Both the position numbers and the translations under genes were made by a program. 64,000 nucleotides of DNA from Clostridia bacterium (GTDB lineage: Bacteria > Bacillota > Clostridia > Oscillospirales > CAG-272): positions 62,001 to 126,000 of the forward strand of contig JAFTKO010000032.1 in the NCBI GenBank assembly GCA_017453205.1, given 5' to 3'. Positions 45,794 to 52,729 of the stretch are shown in pieces. A model generated the notes under the pieces. That model was not told where the DNA came from, did not search any database, and saw only the letters and a program-made list of their open reading frames with translations. Each line of letters opens with the position of its first letter. Positions within the stretch are counted from its first letter, which is position 1.

Positions 45794-46074
45794 GCGGGGG
45801 AACTTTTGAGAAAGTTCCCCCGCACCCCCTCAAAACTTTTAACGCATTTTTGGAGTATTATAGTTGTCTCTTTTTTAGGGAAATAACATCTTGGAGCGGG
45901 CAGGGTCTTGGCGGTGCCTAACCGCTTGCGGGAGTACCTGACGAAAAGCGTACAAACATACCCAATATTGCCCTGCATTATGAAACGGGGCAGAAATGTC
46001 ACCGTTTTCTAAATCTCAAAATGCGTTTAAAGTTCTTGAAGGGTTTGGGAAACTTCTTTCAAGAAGTTTCCCAA
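45794..46074. repeat. MITE-like element with inverted hairpin ends
   Basis: The left end is a 13-bp stem (GCGGGGGAACTTT / AAAGTTCCCCCGC, 45794-45823) followed by CCCCCTCAAAACTTTTAACG. The right end is the same module inverted: a 14-bp stem (TTGGGAAACTTCTT / AAGAAGTTTCCCAA, 46045-46074) preceded by CTCAAAATGCGTTTAAAG. The ~190 bp between contain a further possible closing stem (GCAGGG / CCCTGC, about 45900-45975) and no gene. It fills the ygiQ-ttcA gap. A mobile miniature element or a pair of dispersed repeats around a small RNA are both possible. Confidence 0.6.
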
Positions 46075-46087
46075 GAAAAAAGCATCC

Positions 46088-46852
46088 CTATTCTTCCTCG
46101 TTCCGATATGCCTTTTTACCCTGCATGCCTGCCATTTCTTTAAAACCGTCGATCTCGCCGCGCTGCATAGCGCCGAAGATGCGGTAGCGCAGACCGTCGT
46201 GTTTGCGGTCAAGTTGGTTCAGCAGTTGCTTCATTTCCTCACGCTGAGTGTTGCCGTCGGCGGGGCAGGGGGATTTGATCACGGGGAGCTGTACCTTGGA
46301 GGCAAAATAACGCACATCCTTTTCGGGCATATAGAGCATGGGGCGGATCAGCTTGATGCCGACACGGGAAAGATACGTGACGGGCGAAAAACAGCCGATG
46401 CGTCCCTCAAAAAAGAGGTTGAGCATAAAGGTCTCTACCGCATCGTCAAAGTGATGCCCAAGCGCCACCGTGTTGCAACCCAACTCCTTTGCCGCGTTGT
46501 GGAGTGCCCCGCGACGCATCTTGGCGCAGAGTGAGCAGGGGTTCTTTTCTTTTCGCACATCAAAAATAATGCGAGAGATCTCGGTGGGGACGATATGATA
46601 GGGGACATCCAGTTCCTCGCACAGCTTGGCGATCGGTGTAAAGTCCGTCCCTTCAAATCCCATGTCTATGGTGATGGCGATCAGTTCAAAGGGGACGGGA
46701 TAAAAACGGCGCAGCTCTGCCATGGCACAAAGCAGGGTGAGCGAGTCCTTTCCCGCGGATACCCCCACGGCGATCTTGTCTCCCGCCTCGATCATTTGGT
46801 AGTCGTCCAGCGCACGGCGGGTAAAGCTTAAAATTCGTTTGATATGTTCCAT
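46088..46852 (-). CDS. ttcA: tRNA 2-thiocytidine synthetase TtcA-like protein
   Basis: 254 residues from the ATG at 46852; an in-frame GTG at 46870 would add six residues and neither start has a clear ribosome site. The PP-loop is GVSAGKDSLTLL near residue 30 (SAGKDS instead of the commoner SGGKDS). The CxxC pair PCSLCAKMRRG near 105 and the later SPCPADG supply the three cluster cysteines of TtcA. The enzyme thiolates C32 of some tRNAs. LGHHFDDAVETF also fits the family. Confidence 0.87.
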   Translation of the reverse strand: MEHIKRILSFTRRALDDYQMIEAGDKIAVGVSAGKDSLTLLCAMAELRRFYPVPFELIAITIDMGFEGTDFTPIAKLCEELDVPYHIVPTEISRIIFDVRKEKNPCSLCAKMRRGALHNAAKELGCNTVALGHHFDDAVETFMLNLFFEGRIGCFSPVTYLSRVGIKLIRPMLYMPEKDVRYFASKVQLPVIKSPCPADGNTQREEMKQLLNQLDRKHDGLRYRIFGAMQRGEIDGFKEMAGMQGKKAYRNEEE

Positions 46853-46876
46853 ATTTGGGTTGATATACACAAATCA

Positions 46877-46900
46877 GGGGTGCCGCAAGCGCAACACCCC
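46877..46900 (-). terminator. Hairpin after the 66-residue membrane protein gene
   Basis: GGGGTG and CACCCC with further inner pairing form a GC-rich stem between the small membrane protein gene and ttcA. The T tail is weak. Confidence 0.5.
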
Positions 46901-46916
46901 CAACCGTTTCCTTTTC

Positions 46917-47117
46917 TTATTCGGCAGCTTCTTCAGCCTCGGCAACATCAGCCTCGTCAAGCTCGATATCGCATTCACCGAGTTCATCGGGAATTTCGTC
47001 TGCGTCGATGGTGAGGGTTTTAATTGCTTTGAGCTGGCGAATGATACCGATGGTGATTACGGTAACAGCTGCGGCGGCAATGCCCACGCCGATGGCGATT
47101 TTTACATTTTTGTTCAT
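46917..47117 (-). CDS. Small membrane-anchored acidic protein
   Basis: 66 residues, AAGGAGACACATC upstream. One membrane helix (residues 7-26, IAIGVGIAAAAVTVITIGII) is followed by a short basic stretch and an acidic tail rich in Asp/Glu/Ala. The positive-inside rule places the tail in the cytoplasm or the N-terminus inside; the orientation is uncertain. No family recognised. Confidence 0.7.
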   Translation of the reverse strand: MNKNVKIAIGVGIAAAAVTVITIGIIRQLKAIKTLTIDADEIPDELGECDIELDEADVAEAEEAAE

Positions 47118-47179
47118 GATGTGTCTCCTTATTATATATATTTATAGATTTAACATTTTGAGGCTCCCGCAATCTCTTT

Positions 47180-47965
47180 TCAGAAAGAAAAATTGCAGGT
47201 TTCGTAAATTTTTTGTGCCGCATCGGTAAGAACACGGTTTTTTTCTCCCTCGCGTCGCGGACGGTACAGCAACAGCGGAGCGCTCATGCGCAAGGAGGGG
47301 GCACCCCCTTTGACCGCCTCGGTCAGTACCATACACGGCTCTGTTTCCGCATCGGCATGGACGAAGGTCATGCGTTTGGGTTCCAGTGAAGCACGGTCGA
47401 GCGCCGCCAAAAGCTCGGTCAGCCGATCGGGTCGCCATACGCATACAAATCTTCCGCCGTAGCGTAAGAGCCTTCCTGCGGCATCGCAAAAATCGCCGAT
47501 GCCGCCGCATACTTCGTGGCGTGCTATGTATTTTTCATCATGCGCATTCCGCTTTCCCGTGTTGCACTTCATGTAAGGCGGATTGGATATTACCAAATCG
47601 ACTTCCCCCCCAAGCTGTGTGGCACAGAGTGTGCGAACGTCGGCACAGAGTGGTGTGATACGGTCGGAAAAACCGTTAAGCGCGGCATTGCGGGCGATCA
47701 AGTCAGCAAAGCTTTCTTGCACCTCCACTGCTGTCACGAATGCTGCCTTTTGTCTTGCAAGCAAAAGCAGAGGGAGGATCCCTGTGCCACTGCCGAGATC
47801 GACGGCGCGAGCGCGGTGCTGCGGACGGACATAGGCGGCGAGCAGATAGGCATCGGTGCCAAAGGTCAAGCCCTGTTTCTTCTGTATCAAACGGATCGAT
47901 GCGTTGACTTCGTCAAGCCGTTCATCCGACAACAGCCGCGGTGTGACGTCTTTGGCGATGTCCAT
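47180..47965 (-). CDS. trmN6: TrmN6-like tRNA1(Val) adenine-N6 methyltransferase
   Basis: 261 residues from the ATG at 47965 (GGAGAGACGT). The SAM-binding motif AVDLGSGTGILPLLLLARQ lies near residue 54 and the N6-adenine catalytic motif NPPY (VISNPPYMKCNTG) near 128. LTFGTDAYLLAAYV is the family's N-terminal signature. It modifies A37 of tRNA. Its position downstream of holB and ricT matches the conserved Bacillota order. Confidence 0.9.
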   Translation of the reverse strand: MDIAKDVTPRLLSDERLDEVNASIRLIQKKQGLTFGTDAYLLAAYVRPQHRARAVDLGSGTGILPLLLLARQKAAFVTAVEVQESFADLIARNAALNGFSDRITPLCADVRTLCATQLGGEVDLVISNPPYMKCNTGKRNAHDEKYIARHEVCGGIGDFCDAAGRLLRYGGRFVCVWRPDRLTELLAALDRASLEPKRMTFVHADAETEPCMVLTEAVKGGAPSLRMSAPLLLYRPRREGEKNRVLTDAAQKIYETCNFSF

Positions 47966-48096
47966 ACGTCTCTCCTTTTCTTTCCGGTAGGTGCGGAACT
48001 GTATGAGAAACTCACACAGGGTGAGTGTTTTCTTTTTGGAACGCAACAGCGGAGCAGGCAGAAAAACCGCTTGCTCCGCCGTTTGCGGGTGATGTA

Positions 48097-48267
48097 TTAC
48101 TCCTCAGCGGGAGCGCCAACAGGGCAAGCATCAGCGCAAGCGCCGCAGCTAACGCATACATCGGCATTAATTTCGTACTTGCCGTCGCCTTCGGAAATTG
48201 CCTCAGTGGGGCAAGCCTCTGCGCAAGCGCCGCAGGATACGCAATCGTCAGAAATTTTGTATGCCAT
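48097..48267 (-). CDS. 2[4Fe-4S] ferredoxin
   Basis: 56 residues from the ATG at 48267 with AGGAGGTACCGTACC. Two CxxCxxCxxxCP clusters: CVSCGACAEACP (residues 9-20) and CVSCGACADACP (38-49). It is the classical clostridial low-potential electron carrier. Own promoter, so it is likely expressed apart from the holB-ricT genes. Confidence 0.95.
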   Translation of the reverse strand: MAYKISDDCVSCGACAEACPTEAISEGDGKYEINADVCVSCGACADACPVGAPAEE

Positions 48268-48335
48268 TGGTACGGTACCTCCTGTGAGATTTTTTGGGCA
48301 ATCGGGCACAAAGTGTCGGGTTGTCCTACACTTAT

Positions 48336-48363
48336 ATTGTATCACATTTTTTTTGAAATGCAA
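48336..48363 (-). promoter_or_regulatory. Sigma-A promoter of the ferredoxin gene
   Basis: On the reverse strand TTGCAT and TACAAT with a 16-bp spacer, about 70 bp before the ATG. Confidence 0.7.
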
Positions 48364-48418
48364 CTGTTTTTTTCAATTTTTCAAAAAAAATTTATAAACT
48401 GTGCGATTTGATGTGATT

Positions 48419-49837
48419 TCAGTTATTTTTTGTGCCTTTTTCGGTGTTATTTTCGTTATTTTGTGCACTCTTTCGCTCTTTGGAGAGCACGGTGACATCA
48501 TCGCGGTGGTACTGTTTGGGCGGTGTATCGGGCTGATCCTTGAGAATTACACGCACGGTACCTGCCAAGGGACTCGATCCGATCACCGTTCCTACGCCAT
48601 CGGGCGTGCGCACCGCCGTATCGTTGGAGGGGGTTTTGCGGATCTCCTCCAGATAAACATCCTCCTCATAACGCAAACAGCACATCAAGCGCCCGCATAC
48701 TCCCGAGATCTTTGCGGAGTTGAGCGAGAGACTTTGATCCTTTGCCATTTTGATAGAGACTTGTGCAAAGTCGGGTAAGAAAGTGGCACAGCAGAGTGAG
48801 CGGCCGCAAGCACCAATGCCGCCGAGGAGCTTTGCCTCGTCGCGGATGCCGATCTGTCTGAGCTCAATGCGGGTGCGGAATACCGAGGCGAGGTCTCTGA
48901 CCAGATCGCGGAAGTCGATACGTCCGTCTGCGGAGAAATAGAATAGGATCTTGGAGCCGTCAAAGGCATACTGTACGTCGATCAGCTTCATTTCCAGTCC
49001 GTGCTCACGCACTTTCTGTTGGCAGACCTTCAGTGCTTCTTTTTCTTTTTCGCGGTTTTCGGCATTGCGTGCGATATCCGCGGGGGTTGCGATACGGAGC
49101 ACGGGGCGAAGCGGCGCGACCGTGTCGTCCGCGTTGACCATGCTGTTGCCAAGGCAAACATCGCCAAACTCGGGACCTCTTGTGGTCTCCACAATGGCAG
49201 AGTCCCCCTTTTTGGCTTTGATGCCGTGGGGGTCAAAATAGTACATTTTACCGGCGGAGCGGAACCGAATGCCGATGACCTCCACTTTTTTGACGTTCTC
49301 ATTGACCGGAGCGGGGGTATCGGGCGCGGGAGACATGGGCGTGTCGGCTGACGATGCTTCGGGCGCAGAGGTCTGTGCGGCGGGAGTGGCGGTCGGTGTC
49401 GGCTTTTTTTCGGACTGTGTACCGTAGACCGTGGGGACACTGCCATCGGCTGCCTTCATAACGATCTTTGCACGAAGCTCGGAAAGCTCGATTTCCTCCT
49501 TGCTCGGTGCTTCGTAAGGGTCATAGGGGCGTCCCTCGGCACCGTGGCGATTCCCTCTGCCGGGACGCTGAGCGCGGTTTTTATTGTTGGGGTTGTTGTT
49601 CTTTTTGGGGTGGTTGCGGCTTCCCTGATTATTTTTACCGCCGTTGTTGTGCTGCTGCTTTTGCGCGGGCTCGACTGTTTCGGACGCTTTTGTCTCCTGC
49701 GCCGCCGTTTCGGGACGGGGACGGTTGCCTGCTTTGTTATGTGGGCGGTGGCGGTTGCGTTGGTTACGGTTACCGCTTTTTGCCGCGTTGTTTTCGCGGG
49801 CTTCGGCATTTTGTATCGGTTGATTGTTGTCTGTCAT
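48419..49837 (-). CDS. ricT: RicT (YaaT)-like PSP1-domain protein with long disordered N-terminus
   Basis: 472 residues, AAAGGATCCC upstream. The C-terminal ~290 residues are a PSP1/YaaT protein with its cysteine pattern GACGRSLCCATFLPDF and GVCGRLMCCLRYE. In Bacillus RicT works with RicA and RicF in an Fe-S complex that supports RNase Y processing, competence and sporulation. The first ~170 residues are an extension rich in Asn, Arg, Lys and Pro (NRNQRNRHRPHNKAGNR), absent from the ~275-residue Bacillus protein, and probably RNA-binding and unstructured. The gene follows holB by 83 bp. Confidence 0.92.
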   Translation of the reverse strand: MTDNNQPIQNAEARENNAAKSGNRNQRNRHRPHNKAGNRPRPETAAQETKASETVEPAQKQQHNNGGKNNQGSRNHPKKNNNPNNKNRAQRPGRGNRHGAEGRPYDPYEAPSKEEIELSELRAKIVMKAADGSVPTVYGTQSEKKPTPTATPAAQTSAPEASSADTPMSPAPDTPAPVNENVKKVEVIGIRFRSAGKMYYFDPHGIKAKKGDSAIVETTRGPEFGDVCLGNSMVNADDTVAPLRPVLRIATPADIARNAENREKEKEALKVCQQKVREHGLEMKLIDVQYAFDGSKILFYFSADGRIDFRDLVRDLASVFRTRIELRQIGIRDEAKLLGGIGACGRSLCCATFLPDFAQVSIKMAKDQSLSLNSAKISGVCGRLMCCLRYEEDVYLEEIRKTPSNDTAVRTPDGVGTVIGSSPLAGTVRVILKDQPDTPPKQYHRDDVTVLSKERKSAQNNENNTEKGTKNN

Positions 49838-49920
49838 GAATTTTGGGATCCTTTCTATCTATAGGCAAATCAACAAAACAAACAAGTTTTGTCGGTATGG
49901 TTATCAAAATAACGGTGAGC

Positions 49921-50952
49921 TTACAGCAGACTTGTCTGTACGGCAAGCTCCGTCAGTGTCAAACGTACATTGGCATTCACACGCAAGCGGGAGATCGCAT
50001 CACAGACACGGTCGCACAGTTCTAAGAGCGCCGGCGTGGTAAAACCGTAGGACAGCGCGGATGCCTCCTCACGGTCCGAGAAAAAACAGAGGGGGGCTTG
50101 TTCGGTCTGCTTGCAAAGCAACAGATCGCGCAGACAGAGCAAAATGATGCTCAACTGTTCGGTCAATTCCTCGCGCTTTTGTCCCAAGCTGTTGAGAAAA
50201 CGCAGAGCGGCGGAGCTGTTACGACGGGAGGAGCAGAGACGGACAAACTCTCGAGCGGTCTCGCGGCGTGCGATGATGGGCTTTCGTGCTTTTGCGTCAA
50301 GCAGATTCAGCGCTTTGCCGATGCTCCCATCCGCGGCGGCAAGGATCTCGGAGAAATCCTTTGGTGAAGCTTTTGCAAGACCAGCGGCGTCGGTGTTGAC
50401 GCGGCACAAATGCTTTCCGATCTCCTCCGCGGGGATCGGCTCGGTGCGGAGCGTTGGCGCGCGGCTGCGGATGGTTTCCAGCAGGGGCGTAACGCTCTCG
50501 CAAAGCAAGAGGAAAAGCACATAGGGGGGCGGTTCCTCCAGAGTCAAAAGAAACGCGTTTTGTGCCTGTACAGTCATCAGATGCGCATCCTCGATGATAT
50601 AGATCTTGACCGAGACATCATTTGGCGCGACGCACACATCTTGTTTTAAATTGCGGATCGCCTCGACACCCAACGTTGCCTTGTCCCCGCGATTGATAAA
50701 GATCACGTCGGGGGAGTTGCCGCCGAGAATTTTGCGGCAGGAAAGGCATCCCATGCAGGGCAAGGGCGTGGCGGGACTGTCTTTATTCTCACACGCAAGT
50801 GCGGCGGCAATGCGGAGTGCCAGCATATGTTTTCCCGTTCCGTAAGCTCCCTCGATGATATAAGCGTGAGAGATCCTGCCGTTTTGGATATCATCGCCAA
50901 GACGGTTTCGCAGAGCGAGATTTCCAAGGACATCGGTAAAAGCGGGCTTCAA
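49921..50952 (-). CDS. holB: DNA polymerase III delta-prime subunit
   Basis: 343 residues, starting at TTG (AAAGGAG nine bases upstream). AAA+ clamp-loader features: HAYIIEGAYGTGKHMLALRIA (Walker A with a GTGK core) near residue 30, a zinc-binding CxxxxxCMGCLSC-type cluster near 60, and YIIEDAHLMTVQAQNAFLLTLEEPP near 115. It loads the beta clamp. The first gene downstream of a consensus promoter. Confidence 0.92.
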   Translation of the reverse strand: MKPAFTDVLGNLALRNRLGDDIQNGRISHAYIIEGAYGTGKHMLALRIAAALACENKDSPATPLPCMGCLSCRKILGGNSPDVIFINRGDKATLGVEAIRNLKQDVCVAPNDVSVKIYIIEDAHLMTVQAQNAFLLTLEEPPPYVLFLLLCESVTPLLETIRSRAPTLRTEPIPAEEIGKHLCRVNTDAAGLAKASPKDFSEILAAADGSIGKALNLLDAKARKPIIARRETAREFVRLCSSRRNSSAALRFLNSLGQKREELTEQLSIILLCLRDLLLCKQTEQAPLCFFSDREEASALSYGFTTPALLELCDRVCDAISRLRVNANVRLTLTELAVQTSLL

Positions 50953-50970
50953 TTTGTGACACTCCTTTCC

Positions 50971-50984
50971 GCCACATATGTGGC
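50971..50984. promoter_or_regulatory. Perfect 14-bp palindrome in the holB leader
   Basis: GCCACATATGTGGC lies between the promoter and the ribosome site of holB. It could be an operator for a dimeric regulator or a small mRNA hairpin; it is too short and lacks a T tail to be a terminator. Confidence 0.5.
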
Positions 50985-51014
50985 AGTATCAATGATGATA
51001 ATATACCATTATTT

Positions 51015-51043
51015 ATTATACCAGTTTCTTTTCTTATTGTCAA
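51015..51043 (-). promoter_or_regulatory. Consensus sigma-A promoter of holB-ricT
   Basis: On the reverse strand perfect TTGACA and TATAAT with a 17-bp spacer. Confidence 0.88.
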
Positions 51044-51061
51044 GTAAATACTTATGACTTT

Positions 51062-51685
51062 TCAATGAATTTCCATGTTCTTTAGCTCCTCCAGATAGCT
51101 TTCGGGGCGGTGTGCATCGATCGACGAATATTTTCCCGCCGTTCCCACTGTCACAAGATTGCCGACATGGCAGTATCCTGCGGCGCGTGGCGGAAGATGT
51201 GTGACAAGATCGTCGAGGTTGCGTACAACGTAAAAAGTATCCCAGCGAGGTGCAATTTCGGGAGGGACACAACCAAAGAGCACACGTGGACAACCGTAAC
51301 CAAAGCCGCACATGCCTTGATGCAGATCGGGGCGACGGTACCAAATAAACTCATGACAGAGGACGGCAAGCGCGGCGCCGTGGCTGTACCCGACCGTACA
51401 AATTTGTTTGACAGAGGTGTCCAAAATCGAGGGCTCAAGATAGGGCTTGACACTTTTCCAAACCTTGAGAAAGCCTGCGTGACATTGCCAAACAGGTTCC
51501 ATTTCCCGATAGGGCGCGGCGGCAAAACGGAGGTTATTGAGCCAGTCGGTGATGCCGTGGCTTTGCTCGAACCAAATATAAAGAGTGTCACCGTGTCTCT
51601 CGCACGCGAAGCTCCCGCCGTTTTCCACCTCGTTGTAGCTTTGCGAAAGACAGGATTTGAACAGATCAAGCAGAATGTTTTCCAT
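51062..51685 (-). CDS. Lipase class 3-like alpha/beta hydrolase
   Basis: 207 residues. The nucleophile elbow is VGYSHGAAL near residue 97 (GxSxG), the Asp is in RNLDDLVTHLP near 155 and the His in IDAHRPESYL near 192, giving a complete triad in class 3 lipase order. FEQSHGITDWLNNLRF is the lid-side segment. No signal peptide, so it is cytoplasmic or released in spores; the substrate is unknown. Confidence 0.82.
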   Translation of the reverse strand: MENILLDLFKSCLSQSYNEVENGGSFACERHGDTLYIWFEQSHGITDWLNNLRFAAAPYREMEPVWQCHAGFLKVWKSVKPYLEPSILDTSVKQICTVGYSHGAALAVLCHEFIWYRRPDLHQGMCGFGYGCPRVLFGCVPPEIAPRWDTFYVVRNLDDLVTHLPPRAAGYCHVGNLVTVGTAGKYSSIDAHRPESYLEELKNMEIH

Positions 51686-51780
51686 AGGTCGGCTCCTTTT
51701 TCGTTCTGCTTTCAGTATATGAAGTAGAAAATAAAAAAGCGGACAAAAATGGAGTTGCTAACCAAACATACTTGATGTAA

Positions 51781-51820
51781 TAAGAGGCTGACTCATGGTT
51801 TTTGAGTCAGCCTCTTATTT
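51781..51820. terminator. Bidirectional terminator next to the DUF378 gene
   Basis: TAAGAGGCTGACTCA and TGAGTCAGCCTCTTA form a perfect 15-bp stem with T/A-rich flanks on both sides. Confidence 0.88.
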
Positions 51821-51838
51821 TAAACAGCGCAGGATTGA

Positions 51839-52054
51839 TTATTCCTCAATCTGGTCAAAGCTGTCGCGGGCGCGGAACACGAGCGAAATACACCAGATAC
51901 CCGCAAGCGCGATCACGGTATAAATAATACGGCTGAGCAGAGAGGCCTGTCCGCCGCAGATCCATGCCACGATGTCGAATTGGAACAGACCGATGCTGCC
52001 CCAGTTGAGGGCACCGAGAATGGTAAGGATGAGCGCAATGCGATCCATGATCAT
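51839..52054 (-). CDS. DUF378 (YuzA-type) small membrane protein
   Basis: 71 residues from the ATG at 52054, eight bases after GGAAAGGAG; an ATG six bases closer to that site and one six bases farther are alternatives. Two membrane helices surround the family motif LGALNWGSIGLFQFDIVAWI. Function unknown. Ends before the bidirectional terminator. Confidence 0.85.
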   Translation of the reverse strand: MIMDRIALILTILGALNWGSIGLFQFDIVAWICGGQASLLSRIIYTVIALAGIWCISLVFRARDSFDQIEE

Positions 52055-52216
52055 AACCATAACTCCTTTCCGAGTCGGATTGTGACCTGCCGCGAATATG
52101 AAACGGCAGGACGTGAATATTGAATAAAATTCTCCGGCTGTTGTTAGTATGCTCCGTATCAAAAGCTTTATTCTATGGATAATTTTGATTAAGAATAAAA
52201 ATTATTCCAGAAAATA

Positions 52217-52246
52217 AGGGGCGCTTCGCAAAAACGAGGCGTCCCT
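52217..52246 (-). terminator. Terminator of the spoVT 3' end
   Basis: On the reverse strand AGGGACGCCTCG pairs with CGAAGCGCCCCT and is followed by TATTTTC, 12 bp after the stop codon of the fused reading frame. It is presumably the original spoVT terminator. Confidence 0.75.
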
Positions 52247-52258
52247 ATTGTTTTGACG

Positions 52259-52729
52259 TCAGTTCTCCAGCTGTCTGCCGAGAAACCCGGCGGCGGTAAG
52301 GATCAGCTTGCTTTCCACTTCTCCTCCGGGAACTTCGCGCCGCGCTGCTCCGGGTTGATCGGTAACAGACGCTACGCACCCGACAATGTCGCCCTCGCTG
52401 ATGATGGGCATGGCACAGCTGACATAGTAGCTTCCGCCTTCCGCAAGCACGGGGATGGGCTCGCTGTCCTCTCGGTGGAAGTACAGAGAGCGGTTCTCAA
52501 TGATCTGTTCCAGCTCCTCGGAGAGTGCCTTGTCGGTGTAATCCTTGCGCGGGACTCCCGCACAAGCGATCACGGCGTCGCGGTCACAGATCACGACGGA
52601 AAGGGAACAGGTCTTGTGCAGGGTTTCGGCGTATTGCGACGCAAACGAGGCGAGCTCGCCGATGGGAGAATATTTTTTAAAGATGACTTCACCTTCGCGG
52701 TCAGTATAGATTTCAAGCGGGTCGCCCAC
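52259..52729 (-). pseudogene. spoVT: 3' part of spoVT (lacks the first ~30 codons)
   Basis: The last ~155 codons match SpoVT over its whole C-terminal region: GDPLEIYTDREGEVI, KKYSPIGELASFA, the GAF-like VVICDRDAVIACAG, PIISEGDIVGC and LTAAGFLGRQLEN. What is missing is the N-terminal AbrB-type DNA-binding swapped hairpin (in Bacillus about 30 residues up to RIRE). SpoVT is a forespore regulator made under sigma-G. A GTG at the junction could in principle start a GAF-only product but has no good ribosome site. Confidence 0.88.

Noticed and set aside
45890-45985. Possible 6S or SRP RNA in the ygiQ-ttcA gap
   Set aside because: A GCAGGG/CCCTGC closing stem and a GCGGTGCC segment recall structured RNAs, but the SRP helix 8 motif (GGAAGGAAGCAGC type) is absent and I could not fold a convincing 6S bubble. 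Kept only as part of the repeat element.
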